Below the pieces are notes generated by a model. That model worked only from the letters and a program-made list of their open reading frames with translations, was not told where the DNA came from and searched no databases. A program made the position numbers and the translations under genes. Positions 33,747 through 41,695 of a stretch of DNA of 44,330 bases are shown one piece after another; position 1 is the first letter of the stretch; every line of letters begins with the position of its first letter. This stretch comes from Xenococcaceae cyanobacterium MO_188.B32. GTDB taxonomy: Bacteria; Cyanobacteriota; Cyanobacteriia; Cyanobacteriales; Xenococcaceae. Location of the stretch: assembly GCA_030065635.1 (NCBI GenBank), contig JASJDJ010000048.1:1-44330 (forward strand), given 5' to 3'.

Positions 33747-34952
33747 TCAGTTATAGGTACAATCGAATAGAGATAGTTGTACATATTCTACCCTCCCTTT
33801 AACTGCGTTCATCAAGTTTGGGGGACTGCCAAAGACCCCATCCGATATATTATCTTCAACCATTACAGTTGAAGCTCTTTCAAAATCTATCGGACATGAA
33901 CGATAATCCCAGATGGCGAGATTGCGTCCAGCATTATAATCTGCGTTGAGAATTACTCCAGAAGTACATTTAAACCAATGCCCATTACGTTTTCCAATTA
34001 CTCCATTAACCGATGAGGTTTTGGAAGTGTAGTGCGGTGGTCTAATATGTACTTGCCTACCTCGTGCTGCCTGTTTATACTCCAGTTTCATCTGGAGGTC
34101 ATAGTATGCCCAGGCATGACGCGATTCGCCATTGTCGGCGCGAGACTTTTTGCGCTGCTTCATGGTTTGACGGCAACCACTCAAGTTTTCGAGTACCAGA
34201 TCGGCATTTAACCAATCAGCAAAATCAACAATTCGACGAGAAACAGTATGGTTTACCGCTCTCATCCAGCGTTGTTCTTTTTGCTCTAACTTTTTAACTG
34301 CTCGATACTTTTTGGCTTTCTGTAGTTGCTGTCTACGCTTCTGAAACTGGCGACGGCGATGTTTGACCTCTTTGCCAGAGAATAATAAACCAAATCCCTG
34401 TTTGGGGACGGCGGTAGCAATTTGATTTTGACCTCTATCTACACCTACTCTATTGGTAGCTTTAACTGACAGAACTTCCTCGGATAAAGATACCAAAGCA
34501 TACCATTTATTCTTTTTCTGGTAGAGCTTAAGCGTTCCCTTGGAGATAGTTTTATCTCTATCTAGCAATCTGTCCAACAATAATTGCCAGTGGTTAGATT
34601 TAATCTCGATTGGAACTCGTTTAACTCCCACAATTGTTGGAAATGATATAGAATAGGTTTTTCCCTGCTTAAACAACCTCCAGTTTTGATAGTTAACCTC
34701 TGGTGGTAGCAACTTAAACTCTTTAGTTCTTTTCCCCGCTTTCCCTTTAACTTGCCTAATGACTTGATTAGCCAAAGCTGATTTTAAGGGAGTGATAACT
34801 TGGGCTGTAGTTAGCTTTTTTCTCTCCTTGATTGGCAGCTTTAAAAGTTCGTTAGCCAGCTCAGTATAAGCAGTTGTCGTCTCCGCAAACGTTTGTGCTT
34901 TGACGGCATTGAGATTATGGAATTTAAGCTTGAGGGTTCGAGTCACTTGCAT
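33747..34952 (-). CDS. tnpB: TnpB RNA-guided nuclease with a degenerate zinc finger
   Basis: About 401 residues from ATG 34952 (MQVTRTLKLKFHNLNAVK). RuvC-I Asp is in VGVDRGQNQIA, RuvC-II Glu in LVLENLSG and RuvC-III Asp in ILNADYNAGRNLA, so the nuclease triad is complete. The zinc-ribbon region reads TSKTSSVNGVIGKRN and HWFKCTSGVILNAD: three of the four expected Cys are replaced by Ser, Asn and Gly. The frame continues 31 codons upstream through the 34956-35000 hairpin, but that part is probably the intergenic leader. TnpB cleaves DNA guided by an RNA from the element's end; here that RNA should lie around 33690-33900 on the minus strand. Confidence 0.85.
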   Translation of the reverse strand: MQVTRTLKLKFHNLNAVKAQTFAETTTAYTELANELLKLPIKERKKLTTAQVITPLKSALANQVIRQVKGKAGKRTKEFKLLPPEVNYQNWRLFKQGKTYSISFPTIVGVKRVPIEIKSNHWQLLLDRLLDRDKTISKGTLKLYQKKNKWYALVSLSEEVLSVKATNRVGVDRGQNQIATAVPKQGFGLLFSGKEVKHRRRQFQKRRQQLQKAKKYRAVKKLEQKEQRWMRAVNHTVSRRIVDFADWLNADLVLENLSGCRQTMKQRKKSRADNGESRHAWAYYDLQMKLEYKQAARGRQVHIRPPHYTSKTSSVNGVIGKRNGHWFKCTSGVILNADYNAGRNLAIWDYRSCPIDFERASTVMVEDNISDGVFGSPPNLMNAVKGRVEYVQLSLFDCTYN

Positions 34953-34955
34953 AGA

Positions 34956-35000
34956 CGAGGACACGGGTGCTGGGGAGACCCCAGCACCGTGAGATGTCCG
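34956..35000. repeat. 45-base hairpin between tnpA and tnpB, family member 1
   Basis: Arms CGAGGACACGGGTG and CACCGTGAGATGTCCG enclose a variable core CTGGGG-AGA-CCCCAG. The same arms recur at 42433-42477 around a completely different but also self-complementary core (GCGAAC-TTG-GTTCGC). It lies between the divergent tnpA and tnpB starts and may affect their expression or have inserted there. Confidence 0.85.
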
Positions 35001-35018
35001 TATTATTCTAGTACAATA

Positions 35019-35420
35019 ATGTCTATGAATCAATCCTATCGACATACAAATACGGCTGTTTCTTTAATCAACTATCACTTTGTTTGGATTCCCAGGCGAA
35101 GGCGAAAAGTGTTAATTAAGGATGTCAAAAAACGGTTAACCGAGTTGATTTATGAGAAGACATCAGAATTGGACTGCAAAGTTGTTAGTCTTGCCATAGA
35201 ACCCGACCACGTACATCTTTTTCTTAACTGCTTACCAGACTTAGCTCCAAAGCAAATCATGCACCGAGTTAAAGGATATTCATCTTATGTACTGAGAAAA
35301 GAATTTCCCCATCTCAAGCGAATGCCTAGTATGTGGACTCGTAGTTATTTTGTGTCTACAGCAGGCAATGTTTCTGCTAGTACAATTCAGAAGTATATCG
35401 AAGCTCAGGGCAAGGACTGA
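35019..35420 (+). CDS. tnpA: IS200-type Y1 (HUH) transposase
   Basis: 133 residues from ATG 35019. The HUH motif is in EPDHVHLFLN, and the catalytic Tyr is in STIQKYIEAQGKD. The opening SYRHTNTAVSLINYHFVWIP is typical of IS200/IS605 TnpA, which moves single-stranded DNA using end hairpins. The length is normal and no disruption is seen, so the element may still be mobile. The right-end hairpins start 2 bases after the stop codon. Confidence 0.92.
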   Translation: MSMNQSYRHTNTAVSLINYHFVWIPRRRRKVLIKDVKKRLTELIYEKTSELDCKVVSLAIEPDHVHLFLNCLPDLAPKQIMHRVKGYSSYVLRKEFPHLKRMPSMWTRSYFVSTAGNVSASTIQKYIEAQGKD

Positions 35421-35422
35421 CT

Positions 35423-35471
35423 GCGGTTAAAACCGCTTTTAGTTTTCATCCCACGGGTAAAACCGCGTGGG
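35423..35471. repeat. Subterminal hairpins at the right end of the IS element
   Basis: GCGGTTAAAACCGC at 35423-35436 and CCCACGGGTAAAACCGCGTGGG-type stem at 35450-35471. Short hairpins close to the ends are the TnpA binding sites of IS200/IS605 elements. The interval 35491-35651 beyond it holds no gene that I can support. Confidence 0.7.
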
Positions 35472-35651
35472 CTTTCAACTGCGTTATTTTTGTAAGAGCT
35501 ATGGGGAAAAGAAAACTTTAATCTGACAATTAAGCTACAAAAGGGAAACCAGATTAAATAACAGGAGTCTCGTAGTAGGGCGCTAAATTCCGCTCGATAT
35601 CGTTTACCAGTCAGAACCATGGATGGTTTTGAGGCAGTGCCATCGTCAGAT

Positions 35652-38366
35652 TCAAGAGCGAATGCCCAGAAGAACTTGATGAATAGTAGTTAAGAAAGCT
35701 TCTGTAGTGTAAGGTTTGACTAAATAGGGGAGACAGCTATCTTTTAGTTCGCTACCAATTTCTGGAGAAACTAGTCCGCTCATCACGATGATTTTGACTT
35801 GAGGCTTAATTTTTTGTAAAGTGCGGATAACTACTTGGCCATTCATCAATGGCATCATAAGATCTATCAACACAACCTCGATCTCATCTTGCTGTTGGGA
35901 GTAAAGGGCGAGGGCTTCGCTCCCATCACTGGCAGTTAGTACTTTGTAATTGTAAGTTTCCAGAATATTTTGACTGATGGTGCGAATGGCAGCTTCATCA
36001 TCAACGACGAGAATTAATTCGCCATGACCTCTGGGTAACTCTTCAATTTCCTCGGCCACAGTGGCGGTGGTCTCGACGGCCTGTAAAAAGACCCTAAACT
36101 GACTTCCTCGTCCTAGCTGACTCTCCACATCGATAAAACCCCCATGACTTTTAACCAGACCCAGCACTGTAGACAAACCCAGTCCCGTTCCCTGACCGAC
36201 TTGTTTGGTGGTAAAAAAGGGTTCAAAGATACGGTCTGATATTTCCTGGGTCATCCCCGTACCCGTATCAGAGACGGTAATAAGGATATAGTTTCCTTCT
36301 TGAGCCTCTAGATGTCTGGGAACCGAGTCGGCAACGAGGGTCAAATTTTCCGCCGAGAGCCTGAGGGTACCGCCATCAGGCATAGCATCCCGTGCATTAA
36401 CAGCCAGATTCATCAAGACCTGATGCAGTTGGGTGACATTGCCATTGAGCATCCAGAGGTTGGGGAGCACATTGGTCTGGATTTCAATCGTTTTCGGAAA
36501 AGTTGCTTGCGCTATTTGTTTGATTTCTGCAATTAAGTGTTTGACTTGCACTAGACTGCGCTCACCTTCAGCACCACGGCTAAAGGTCAGAATTTGTTGG
36601 ACTAAGTCGGCTCCGCGTTGGACATTTGTTTGGCAAATACTCAGTAATTGTTGGAGTTGTTCATCGAGAGTGGGCAGATGGCGTGGGAGTAGTTGAGTAA
36701 TAGCCAGAAGGGGGGTGAGGATATTGTTCAGGTCGTGAGCAATCCCACTAGCCAGAGTTCCGAGACTTTCTAACCGCTGGGCGCGGTAAAATTGGCTTTC
36801 TAGTAATTTCTTCTCCGTGATATCGGTGTTGACTACGAGAATAGATTGTGGTTGTCCCGATTCCCCACGGACTAGCGTCCAGCGACTAGCTACCAGAATT
36901 TCTCCCCCATCTTTTTTGCGCTGCTGGAGTTCATTTTGCCAACTGCCCTTCTCGATGGTGGTGTGTAACCCCTCGGCGAGTTGAGAGGAGGATTCCCCCG
37001 CCAACAATCGATCGGCTTGCTCTCCCCTGGCTTCTTCCGCCGTCCAGCCATAGATTCGCTCTGCCCCTTGACTCCAAAACAAGATGCGGTGGTGTAAGTC
37101 TTGTACAAAAATGGCATCGCTGGCAATATCAATTAAAGTAGCTTGTTCCTGGATTTTCCGTTCTGAGAGTTTCCGCTCTGTGATATCCGTGTAGTGTTCG
37201 ATCCGACCCCCAGCATAGAGACCGGATTGGATGGGGAGACTCAAGTGTTCCAGCCAGCGTTCTTCTCTACTCCCCTCCGGAAGAACATGGCATTCAAATT
37301 GCTCAATATAGGTATTGTTGTCATAGGTCTGGAGTACTGTCTGGGCAAATAATTCTGGTGACTCGAAGATGTGGGCGATGTGCTGGCGAATTAGCTCTCG
37401 CTTGGACTGACCCAGGACATCTTCTTTGCGGAGCCCAAAAAATTTGGCTAGGGTCTGATTGAGCCAAACCACCCGAAAGTCGGCATCGAGGATAAAGATG
37501 CCTATGGGTGACTTATCTATGACCTCGTTAGTGAGAGAACGGGCTTTGGCTTCACTGATTCGCAGGTCTTGCTCCGCCTGTTTGCGCTCGTCAATATTGA
37601 GGCTCGTACCAATTAGGCGATATATGTTTCCCTGTTTGTCTTTCAGGGGATTGAGACTGGTTATCCACCAAGTATCTTTTCCTTGGAAGGGCAAACATTC
37701 TTCGTAGGAGATCGCTTTTTTGGCAACTAAACAATCTCGATAACGTTTTTCTATTTTTGCTGCTACTTCGGGGGGCAAAATATCTCTAGGGGTATTGTTG
37801 AGGATATTTGTAATTCCCGTTATTTCTTCAGTCTGAGGATTAAATCCTTTATACCGAAACTCTCCCTCGGCTTCGACATCAACTACAAAAATAGCCTCCC
37901 GAACATTCTCGTAAATACTCCGCAAAAACTCTTCTTGTTCCCGAATAATAACTTCTCGCTCTTTTAACTCGTTAATTTTTTGCTGTAATTGTAAATTGAC
38001 CTCCTTCATTTGTTGCGGAGAAGGCAAGGTTAAGATTTGCGGAATCCTCTCGATTAAGGCGATCGCGGTTGCCAAAGAAACTACCGCAGTTATAATTCTA
38101 ATCCAGCCCGATATCCAGTAATTAGGATGCCACAAAGTCCAAATATCAAAAGCATGACCGGTACCGCAAAACCAGATAAAAGCAGCAAATAAGAGAAAAA
38201 TGCCATTAAAGGGGATATCCGTTCGCTGGCGGAGAATAAAAAGTAAGGTAATGGGAATGGAAAAATAAGCTAAAGCAATAACACTATTACCCAACAAATG
38301 TAATGCCATCAATCCCGGCTTCCATAGATAGCACATTCCATGAGGCATAAAAGAAGAACTTACCAA
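35652..38366 (-). CDS. Hybrid histidine kinase with an ethylene-receptor-type membrane domain
   Basis: 904 residues. The N-terminal three membrane helices (about 17-115) match the ethylene-binding domain: ALAYFSIP with Tyr34, Ile37 and Pro38, and FIWFCGTGHAFDIW with Cys67 and His71, the Cu(I)-binding C-x3-H pair. A coiled coil (116-145) follows, then three PAS/PAC modules (roughly 147-265, 275-400, 405-525), HisKA (SGIAHDLNN), HATPase (NLAVNARDAMPDGG, DTGTGMT, FEPFFTTK, GTGLGLS) and a C-terminal receiver with phospho-Asp in VVLIDLMMPLMNG. The residue equivalent to ETR1 Asp25 is Asn27. It probably senses a small hydrophobic ligand such as ethylene. The gene stands alone, downstream of the partial ATPase operon, separated by ~500 bases. 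Confidence 0.88.
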   Translation of the reverse strand: MVSSSFMPHGMCYLWKPGLMALHLLGNSVIALAYFSIPITLLFILRQRTDIPFNGIFLLFAAFIWFCGTGHAFDIWTLWHPNYWISGWIRIITAVVSLATAIALIERIPQILTLPSPQQMKEVNLQLQQKINELKEREVIIREQEEFLRSIYENVREAIFVVDVEAEGEFRYKGFNPQTEEITGITNILNNTPRDILPPEVAAKIEKRYRDCLVAKKAISYEECLPFQGKDTWWITSLNPLKDKQGNIYRLIGTSLNIDERKQAEQDLRISEAKARSLTNEVIDKSPIGIFILDADFRVVWLNQTLAKFFGLRKEDVLGQSKRELIRQHIAHIFESPELFAQTVLQTYDNNTYIEQFECHVLPEGSREERWLEHLSLPIQSGLYAGGRIEHYTDITERKLSERKIQEQATLIDIASDAIFVQDLHHRILFWSQGAERIYGWTAEEARGEQADRLLAGESSSQLAEGLHTTIEKGSWQNELQQRKKDGGEILVASRWTLVRGESGQPQSILVVNTDITEKKLLESQFYRAQRLESLGTLASGIAHDLNNILTPLLAITQLLPRHLPTLDEQLQQLLSICQTNVQRGADLVQQILTFSRGAEGERSLVQVKHLIAEIKQIAQATFPKTIEIQTNVLPNLWMLNGNVTQLHQVLMNLAVNARDAMPDGGTLRLSAENLTLVADSVPRHLEAQEGNYILITVSDTGTGMTQEISDRIFEPFFTTKQVGQGTGLGLSTVLGLVKSHGGFIDVESQLGRGSQFRVFLQAVETTATVAEEIEELPRGHGELILVVDDEAAIRTISQNILETYNYKVLTASDGSEALALYSQQQDEIEVVLIDLMMPLMNGQVVIRTLQKIKPQVKIIVMSGLVSPEIGSELKDSCLPYLVKPYTTEAFLTTIHQVLLGIRS

Positions 38367-38635
38367 TCGATCTCTCCTCTAATCAATCTCGAACGATTGC
38401 CAGACAATAATTTAATTTTAAATTCTGAAGTGGTCTCATAGATTCTTTCTCGCCAAAAACCAGACAAATTTTAACCTAGAGTGGCAAAATAGACTGGAGA
38501 AGTTTGGTTTCCAGTTGCAGTAAATAGGGAGCAACGCGAAAAAGTGAGATAAACTCAAAAAAAGGCGATCGCCCATCCTAGCTAAAAGATTTGCCATCCA
38601 ATGCACCTACAAGATCGGCGATCGCACTGCCTTAA
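38367..38635. other. Gene-free spacer upstream of the kinase
   Basis: About 270 bases with no supportable gene. It must include the promoter of the minus-strand kinase, which I cannot locate precisely. Several GCGATCGC/GCGATC sites are present. Confidence 0.4.
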
Positions 38636-38809
38636 ATTGCGCGTAGAAGTTATATATTAAGTCTTAGTACTGGCCAAGGGAACAGTATTGGAACTAATCC
38701 TAGAGTAGTCAAGAAACCACGCTCTAAATTTCAAGGAAAAAAATCAGTTCATCGAACTGGTTTTACTCAACTGCAACCACTTACTTTTGCTGTTGCTCCT
38801 GCTGCTTAA
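38636..38809 (+). pseudogene. C-terminal coding remnant, possibly of a transposase
   Basis: An open frame without a start, following an in-frame TAA, encodes about 57 residues: STGQGNSIGTNPRVVKKPRS, KFQGKKSVHRTG, then QLQPLTFAVAPAA and a stop. The NPRVVKKPRSK pattern resembles the C-terminal tail of some IS4-type transposases, but I cannot confirm this. It lies exactly where atpA and atpG would be expected after atpF, so an insertion or recombination may have removed those genes. Confidence 0.3.
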
Positions 38810-38871
38810 TCTTTAACCGAACAGTATTGAACAATTAAGCGAATATTTGTGGATAACATGATTAAGCTTAC

Positions 38872-39648
38872 TCATGCTGCTTGGTTATTATTCTCAGACA
38901 GAACTTTTACCGTTGCCATTTCTAATTCGGTTAAATAATGTTCTAAATTCCAAGAGATTTTGTAACCCCGAGCGCGCAATTCAATCCCGCAGATAAAATC
39001 TTCTACCGTTTCAAATTCTACCTCCGCATTGTTAGCAATTTTTTCCCTAATTGCTGCTACTAGGCGATCGCGTTTCTCCTCAGAAATTGTAAAAGAACTG
39101 CGGATTGTAATTATATGATGGGGATTAGGAATCGGTGCAGTAGAAATTGTCTTAGTTTGACGCTCATCTATGTTATACAGGCGATCGATAAAAGTATCGA
39201 TAATTTGGGCTTCTAAATTAATGGTAGCTAGATCTGATAGAGCTTTTCGAGCCGTTAAAGCAACTTGTTGACTCAGGCGATCGCGCAGTTCACGAATAAA
39301 TTTTTGCCGATCTCGTTCAAAAGCCTCATACCATTCAGAACGAATTCGATCTACTTCTGCTTGTACTTGTCGAGTTAATTTTTCTTTTTCCCGTTCTACC
39401 TCCTGTTTGGCTTGTTCTAACCATTCTTGCTTTTGTGCTTCTAACTCCTGTTGTTTTTGCAGATATAATTTTTTTTCCGCTTCTGCATCTTTTTCTTTTG
39501 CTGCTGCTGTTGCTAACTGACGTTCGATCCTTTGCGATCGCGCTTCCATTGCCTGAGTGATGGGTTTATATAAAAACCGCTTTAGCAAAGCAACTAAAAT
39601 TAGAAAATTAATGATTTGAGCAATAACAACAAACGGATCGATTAACAT
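38872..39648 (-). CDS. atpF: N-type ATPase subunit b (with delta-like C-terminal region)
   Basis: 258 residues. One N-terminal membrane helix (VVIAQIINFLILVALLKRFL), a long charged coiled coil (about 30-130, the b stalk), and a C-terminal segment (ITIRSSFTISEEKRDRLVAAI ... FICGIELRARGYKISWNLEHYLTELE) that resembles the C-terminal domain of the delta subunit. This long b subunit is typical of N-ATPases, which lack a separate atpH. Its stop overlaps an ATG (ATGA at 38870-38875), as if atpA once followed; only about 20 codons remain open there. The next gene is an unrelated kinase. Confidence 0.85.
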   Translation of the reverse strand: MLIDPFVVIAQIINFLILVALLKRFLYKPITQAMEARSQRIERQLATAAAKEKDAEAEKKLYLQKQQELEAQKQEWLEQAKQEVEREKEKLTRQVQAEVDRIRSEWYEAFERDRQKFIRELRDRLSQQVALTARKALSDLATINLEAQIIDTFIDRLYNIDERQTKTISTAPIPNPHHIITIRSSFTISEEKRDRLVAAIREKIANNAEVEFETVEDFICGIELRARGYKISWNLEHYLTELEMATVKVLSENNNQAA

Positions 39649-39728
39649 AACTTGGTTAGTGGTTATTAGTTAGTGGTTATTAGTTAGTGGGTATCACAAT
39701 TTATTATTCATTACTCATTACTCATTAC

Positions 39729-40007
39729 CTATCCTGCTGCTTTCTCGATAAAGTAATTCCAAAAAGGATTAGCAAAGATCAGGATCAAGGTAATCACAAA
39801 ACAATAAATAGCTGTAGACTCTACCAATGCCATCCCCACAAATAGAGTGCGAGTGATGTTTTTCGCTTCGTCTGGTTGTTGGGCGATCGCGCTTAATGCC
39901 TGTGCTAAGGCTTTACCTTCTCCTAAGGCAGGAGCAATCGAACCGACAGTAATTGTCAATCCTGCGATCACAATTGATGCCATTCCAATTAGTGCGAGAT
40001 TATCCAT
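39729..40007 (-). CDS. atpE: N-type ATPase rotor subunit c, with Na+-binding motif
   Basis: 92 residues, two membrane helices. The C-terminal helix has LVESTAIYCF: Glu63, Ser64, Thr65 and Tyr68 form the Na+-coordination set. The N-terminal helix carries Glu30 where H+-type or classical Na+-type c subunits have Gly or Gln, giving a two-carboxylate site. The end IFANPFWNYFIEKAAG is characteristic of N-ATPase c subunits. It would form the ion-translocating ring, pumping Na+ (or H+) on ATP hydrolysis. Spaced 81 bases from atpF by TTAGTGG-type tandem repeats. Confidence 0.93.
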   Translation of the reverse strand: MDNLALIGMASIVIAGLTITVGSIAPALGEGKALAQALSAIAQQPDEAKNITRTLFVGMALVESTAIYCFVITLILIFANPFWNYFIEKAAG

Positions 40008-40035
40008 AAATTTAGTTAGTGGTTAGTGGTTAGTC

Positions 40036-40111
40036 GTAGGGGCGATTCGCGAAGCGGAGGGGCTGTGTGCTGAACCTGTGTCAGCTCTTCGGGCAACGCC
40101 CCGTCCCGTAC
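40036..40111. repeat. Intergenic palindromic repeat of the GTAGGGGCG family
   Basis: It opens GTAGGGGCGATTCGCGAAGC and closes GCCCCGTCCCGTAC, and is flanked by AGTGGTTAGT-type heptamers on both sides, as if inserted in a tandem repeat between atpE and atpB. The first 20 bases match the minus-strand start of the ileS insertion with few differences. Confidence 0.7.
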
Positions 40112-40146
40112 AGTGGTTAGTGGCGATTCGTGGACTGTCTGTAAAA

Positions 40147-40815
40147 TTAAGTGTTTGAAGTGGCAGCAGCCACAAACACCATTGCTAGGATTGCAAAAAT
40201 ATATGCCTGAATTAATCCCGTTAGTAATCCCATGGCTTGCATGATGATGGGAAAAAATAACGGCGCGATCGACAGTAAAATACCCACAATCATCGTGCCA
40301 CTCATTACGTTGCCAAATAGACGTACTGCTAAAGAGATCGTGTTAGAGAATCTACCAATAATATTAAAGGGCAGCATGAAGGGAGTGGGCTGAATATAGT
40401 ATTTTTTAATGTAACCCACAAATCCTTGTTTTTTGATGCCATAGAGAGGAATAGCAAAAAAAACACATATTGCTAGTGCAGCAGTAGTAGACAGGGAACC
40501 TGTAGGCGGTTGATAGCCAGGAATAATGCTAAGGAGATTAGAAACAGCAATAAAGATAAATAGAGTGCCAATAAAAGGAACATAAGGTTCTGGTTCTTGT
40601 TGACTAACTTCTTCGATCTGGTTTCTGATTCCTAACATTAATACTTCTAAAAGATTCTGTCCCTTAGAAATCTTAGTAGATGCCGATAATTGACGAGTAA
40701 CTAACCAAGAACTCAAAACGAGTAAAACTATTATCAGCCAAGTGAACACCAAAGTGGCATTGATAGTGATTATGTCTCTTTGCCAGAAAATGATTTGGTC
40801 TGGAGTTAAATTCAT
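40147..40815 (-). CDS. atpB: N-type ATPase subunit a
   Basis: 222 residues with five or six membrane helices. The conserved Arg helix (ISLAVRLFGNVMSGTMIVGI) holds the essential Arg that faces the c-ring, and the last helix (GLLTGLIQAYIFAILAMVFV) has the conserved Gln. The N-terminus contains the external loop DQIIFWQRDIITINATLVFTW. Size and order fit N-ATPase operons (R-B-E-F). Together with c it forms the ion path. Confidence 0.93.
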   Translation of the reverse strand: MNLTPDQIIFWQRDIITINATLVFTWLIIVLLVLSSWLVTRQLSASTKISKGQNLLEVLMLGIRNQIEEVSQQEPEPYVPFIGTLFIFIAVSNLLSIIPGYQPPTGSLSTTAALAICVFFAIPLYGIKKQGFVGYIKKYYIQPTPFMLPFNIIGRFSNTISLAVRLFGNVMSGTMIVGILLSIAPLFFPIIMQAMGLLTGLIQAYIFAILAMVFVAAATSNT

Positions 40816-40845
40816 AAAATAAAATTTTCAGCAAAATGCTAACTA

Positions 40846-41145
40846 CTAACTACTAACTTTCGATCGCGGTCGAATCAACAAAATCGCTATAGTTCTAACC
40901 ATTAAAAATCCCAGACAACCAGCCAATAAAGAAACTACGTTATATAGTTTGGTATTACCACCAACAATTAAAGATAAAACGAACATACTGATTCCCAATC
41001 GGCATAAGAAACTGAATAACATTAATCTATAAGGGTGTTTGGTTATGGGTAATTGCTGAACCGTCAGCCACAAACCCCCAAAATAGAATAGTCCCAAACC
41101 CGAACCGACGATAAAAGCAATGATTGGCGTTAATGTTTTACTCAT
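40846..41145 (-). CDS. atpR: N-ATPase accessory protein AtpR
   Basis: A 99-residue protein with three hydrophobic helices (LTPIIAFIVGSGLGLFYFGG; LMLFSFLCRLGISMFVLSLI; VVSLLAGCLGFLMVRTIAIL). The FYFGGLWLTVQQLP motif and the Arg in FLCRLG are typical of AtpR, an N-ATPase-specific membrane protein thought to assist c-ring assembly or interact with the c-subunit carboxylate. It lies between the antiporter fragment and atpB. Confidence 0.85.
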   Translation of the reverse strand: MSKTLTPIIAFIVGSGLGLFYFGGLWLTVQQLPITKHPYRLMLFSFLCRLGISMFVLSLIVGGNTKLYNVVSLLAGCLGFLMVRTIAILLIRPRSKVSS

Positions 41146-41169
41146 AATTTATAGCAATCTGCGTCTATC

Positions 41170-41409
41170 TTAAAAATAAAATTTGAGGAACTCGTGAAAC
41201 AAAATTAACCAAGCGTTTCTTACTGGTGGTGTTAGAAAATGCACCCAACCATTTATTAACCCCATTGCTATCCCTAATAGTAATAGTAGATAACCAACCA
41301 AAGGAGGGATACCAATTCGCTCCAAAGCAGCTTTGATGAGAATAGCCAGAATAACCGTTACTCCCACTAGCAAGACTAAGAATAGCAGTAAAGTCTCCCT
41401 TTCAATCAC
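41170..41409 (-). pseudogene. N-terminal fragment of a cation:proton antiporter (Kef/NapA-like)
   Basis: 79 residues with two hydrophobic helices. ILIKAALERIGIPPLVGYLL resembles the first helices of CPA2-type Na+/H+ antiporters, where about 300 more residues would follow. Here the frame ends soon after (ILFHEFLKFYF) and no antiporter sequence follows before atpR. It overlaps atpQ by 8 bases. It may be a deletion remnant of an antiporter gene once carried in the operon, or a short membrane protein in its own right. The family call is by resemblance. Confidence 0.55.
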
Positions 41410-41695
41410 TCTGACTCTCCTTGCTTATCCAATACCAGGCATTGAAACAACCCAAGGCTACGCCAATTACTAACAGCATCAGAGTCCAAGAATATTTACT
41501 CTGGCTATGAGTATCGATCCACACGCCTAAGCCAATGCCTAGTAAAGAAGGAATGGCTACCGACCAACCTACCATGCCAAACATCCTTAACCCAACCCAA
41601 ATATTTTTTGCTTCTCTTCTGGCTTTAAGTTTGCGATCGCTTTTAGTGGAAATTTGACGTTGAAAACTACGCCAACGCGATCGATGTTTATCCAT
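41402..41695 (-). CDS. atpQ: N-ATPase accessory protein AtpQ (AtpI/AtpZ-like)
   Basis: 97 residues: a basic N-terminal third (RSRWRSFQRQISTKSDRKLK) and two membrane helices (FGMVGWSVAIPSLLGIGLGV; WTLMLLVIGVALGCFNAWYW) separated by a GVWID loop. This is the AtpQ/AtpZ pattern, a two-helix protein associated with assembly of the rotor and with Mg2+ or ion handling. It overlaps atpC by 8 bases and the antiporter fragment by 8, so the operon is tightly packed. Confidence 0.82.
   Translation of the reverse strand: MDKHRSRWRSFQRQISTKSDRKLKARREAKNIWVGLRMFGMVGWSVAIPSLLGIGLGVWIDTHSQSKYSWTLMLLVIGVALGCFNAWYWISKESQSD

Larger units (their letters stand above)
33685..35490. mobile_element. IS200/IS605-type element with divergent tnpA and tnpB
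   Basis: A Y1-transposase gene (plus) and a tnpB gene (minus) start back to back around 34952-35019. The left border, beyond the tnpB stop, has CTCCACACGTCTAGCGTC and GACGTGGGATTCTTG with a short hairpin (GCGTCTGAACGACGC). The right border, beyond tnpA, has two hairpins (GCGGTTAAAACCGC and CCCACG...CGTGGG). Both are typical of subterminal hairpins recognised by Y1 transposases. Exact ends are approximate (within about 30 bases). Confidence 0.75.

Noticed and set aside
34893-35018. N-terminal extension of tnpA upstream of ATG 35019
   Set aside because: It passes through the hairpin and the tnpB start; the TnpA family begins at the SYRHTNTAVS region, so the shorter start is correct.
40036-40111. 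Rho-independent terminator between atpB and atpE
   Set aside because: No T-run follows the stems on either strand, it matches the dispersed repeat family, and it lies inside a co-directional operon.
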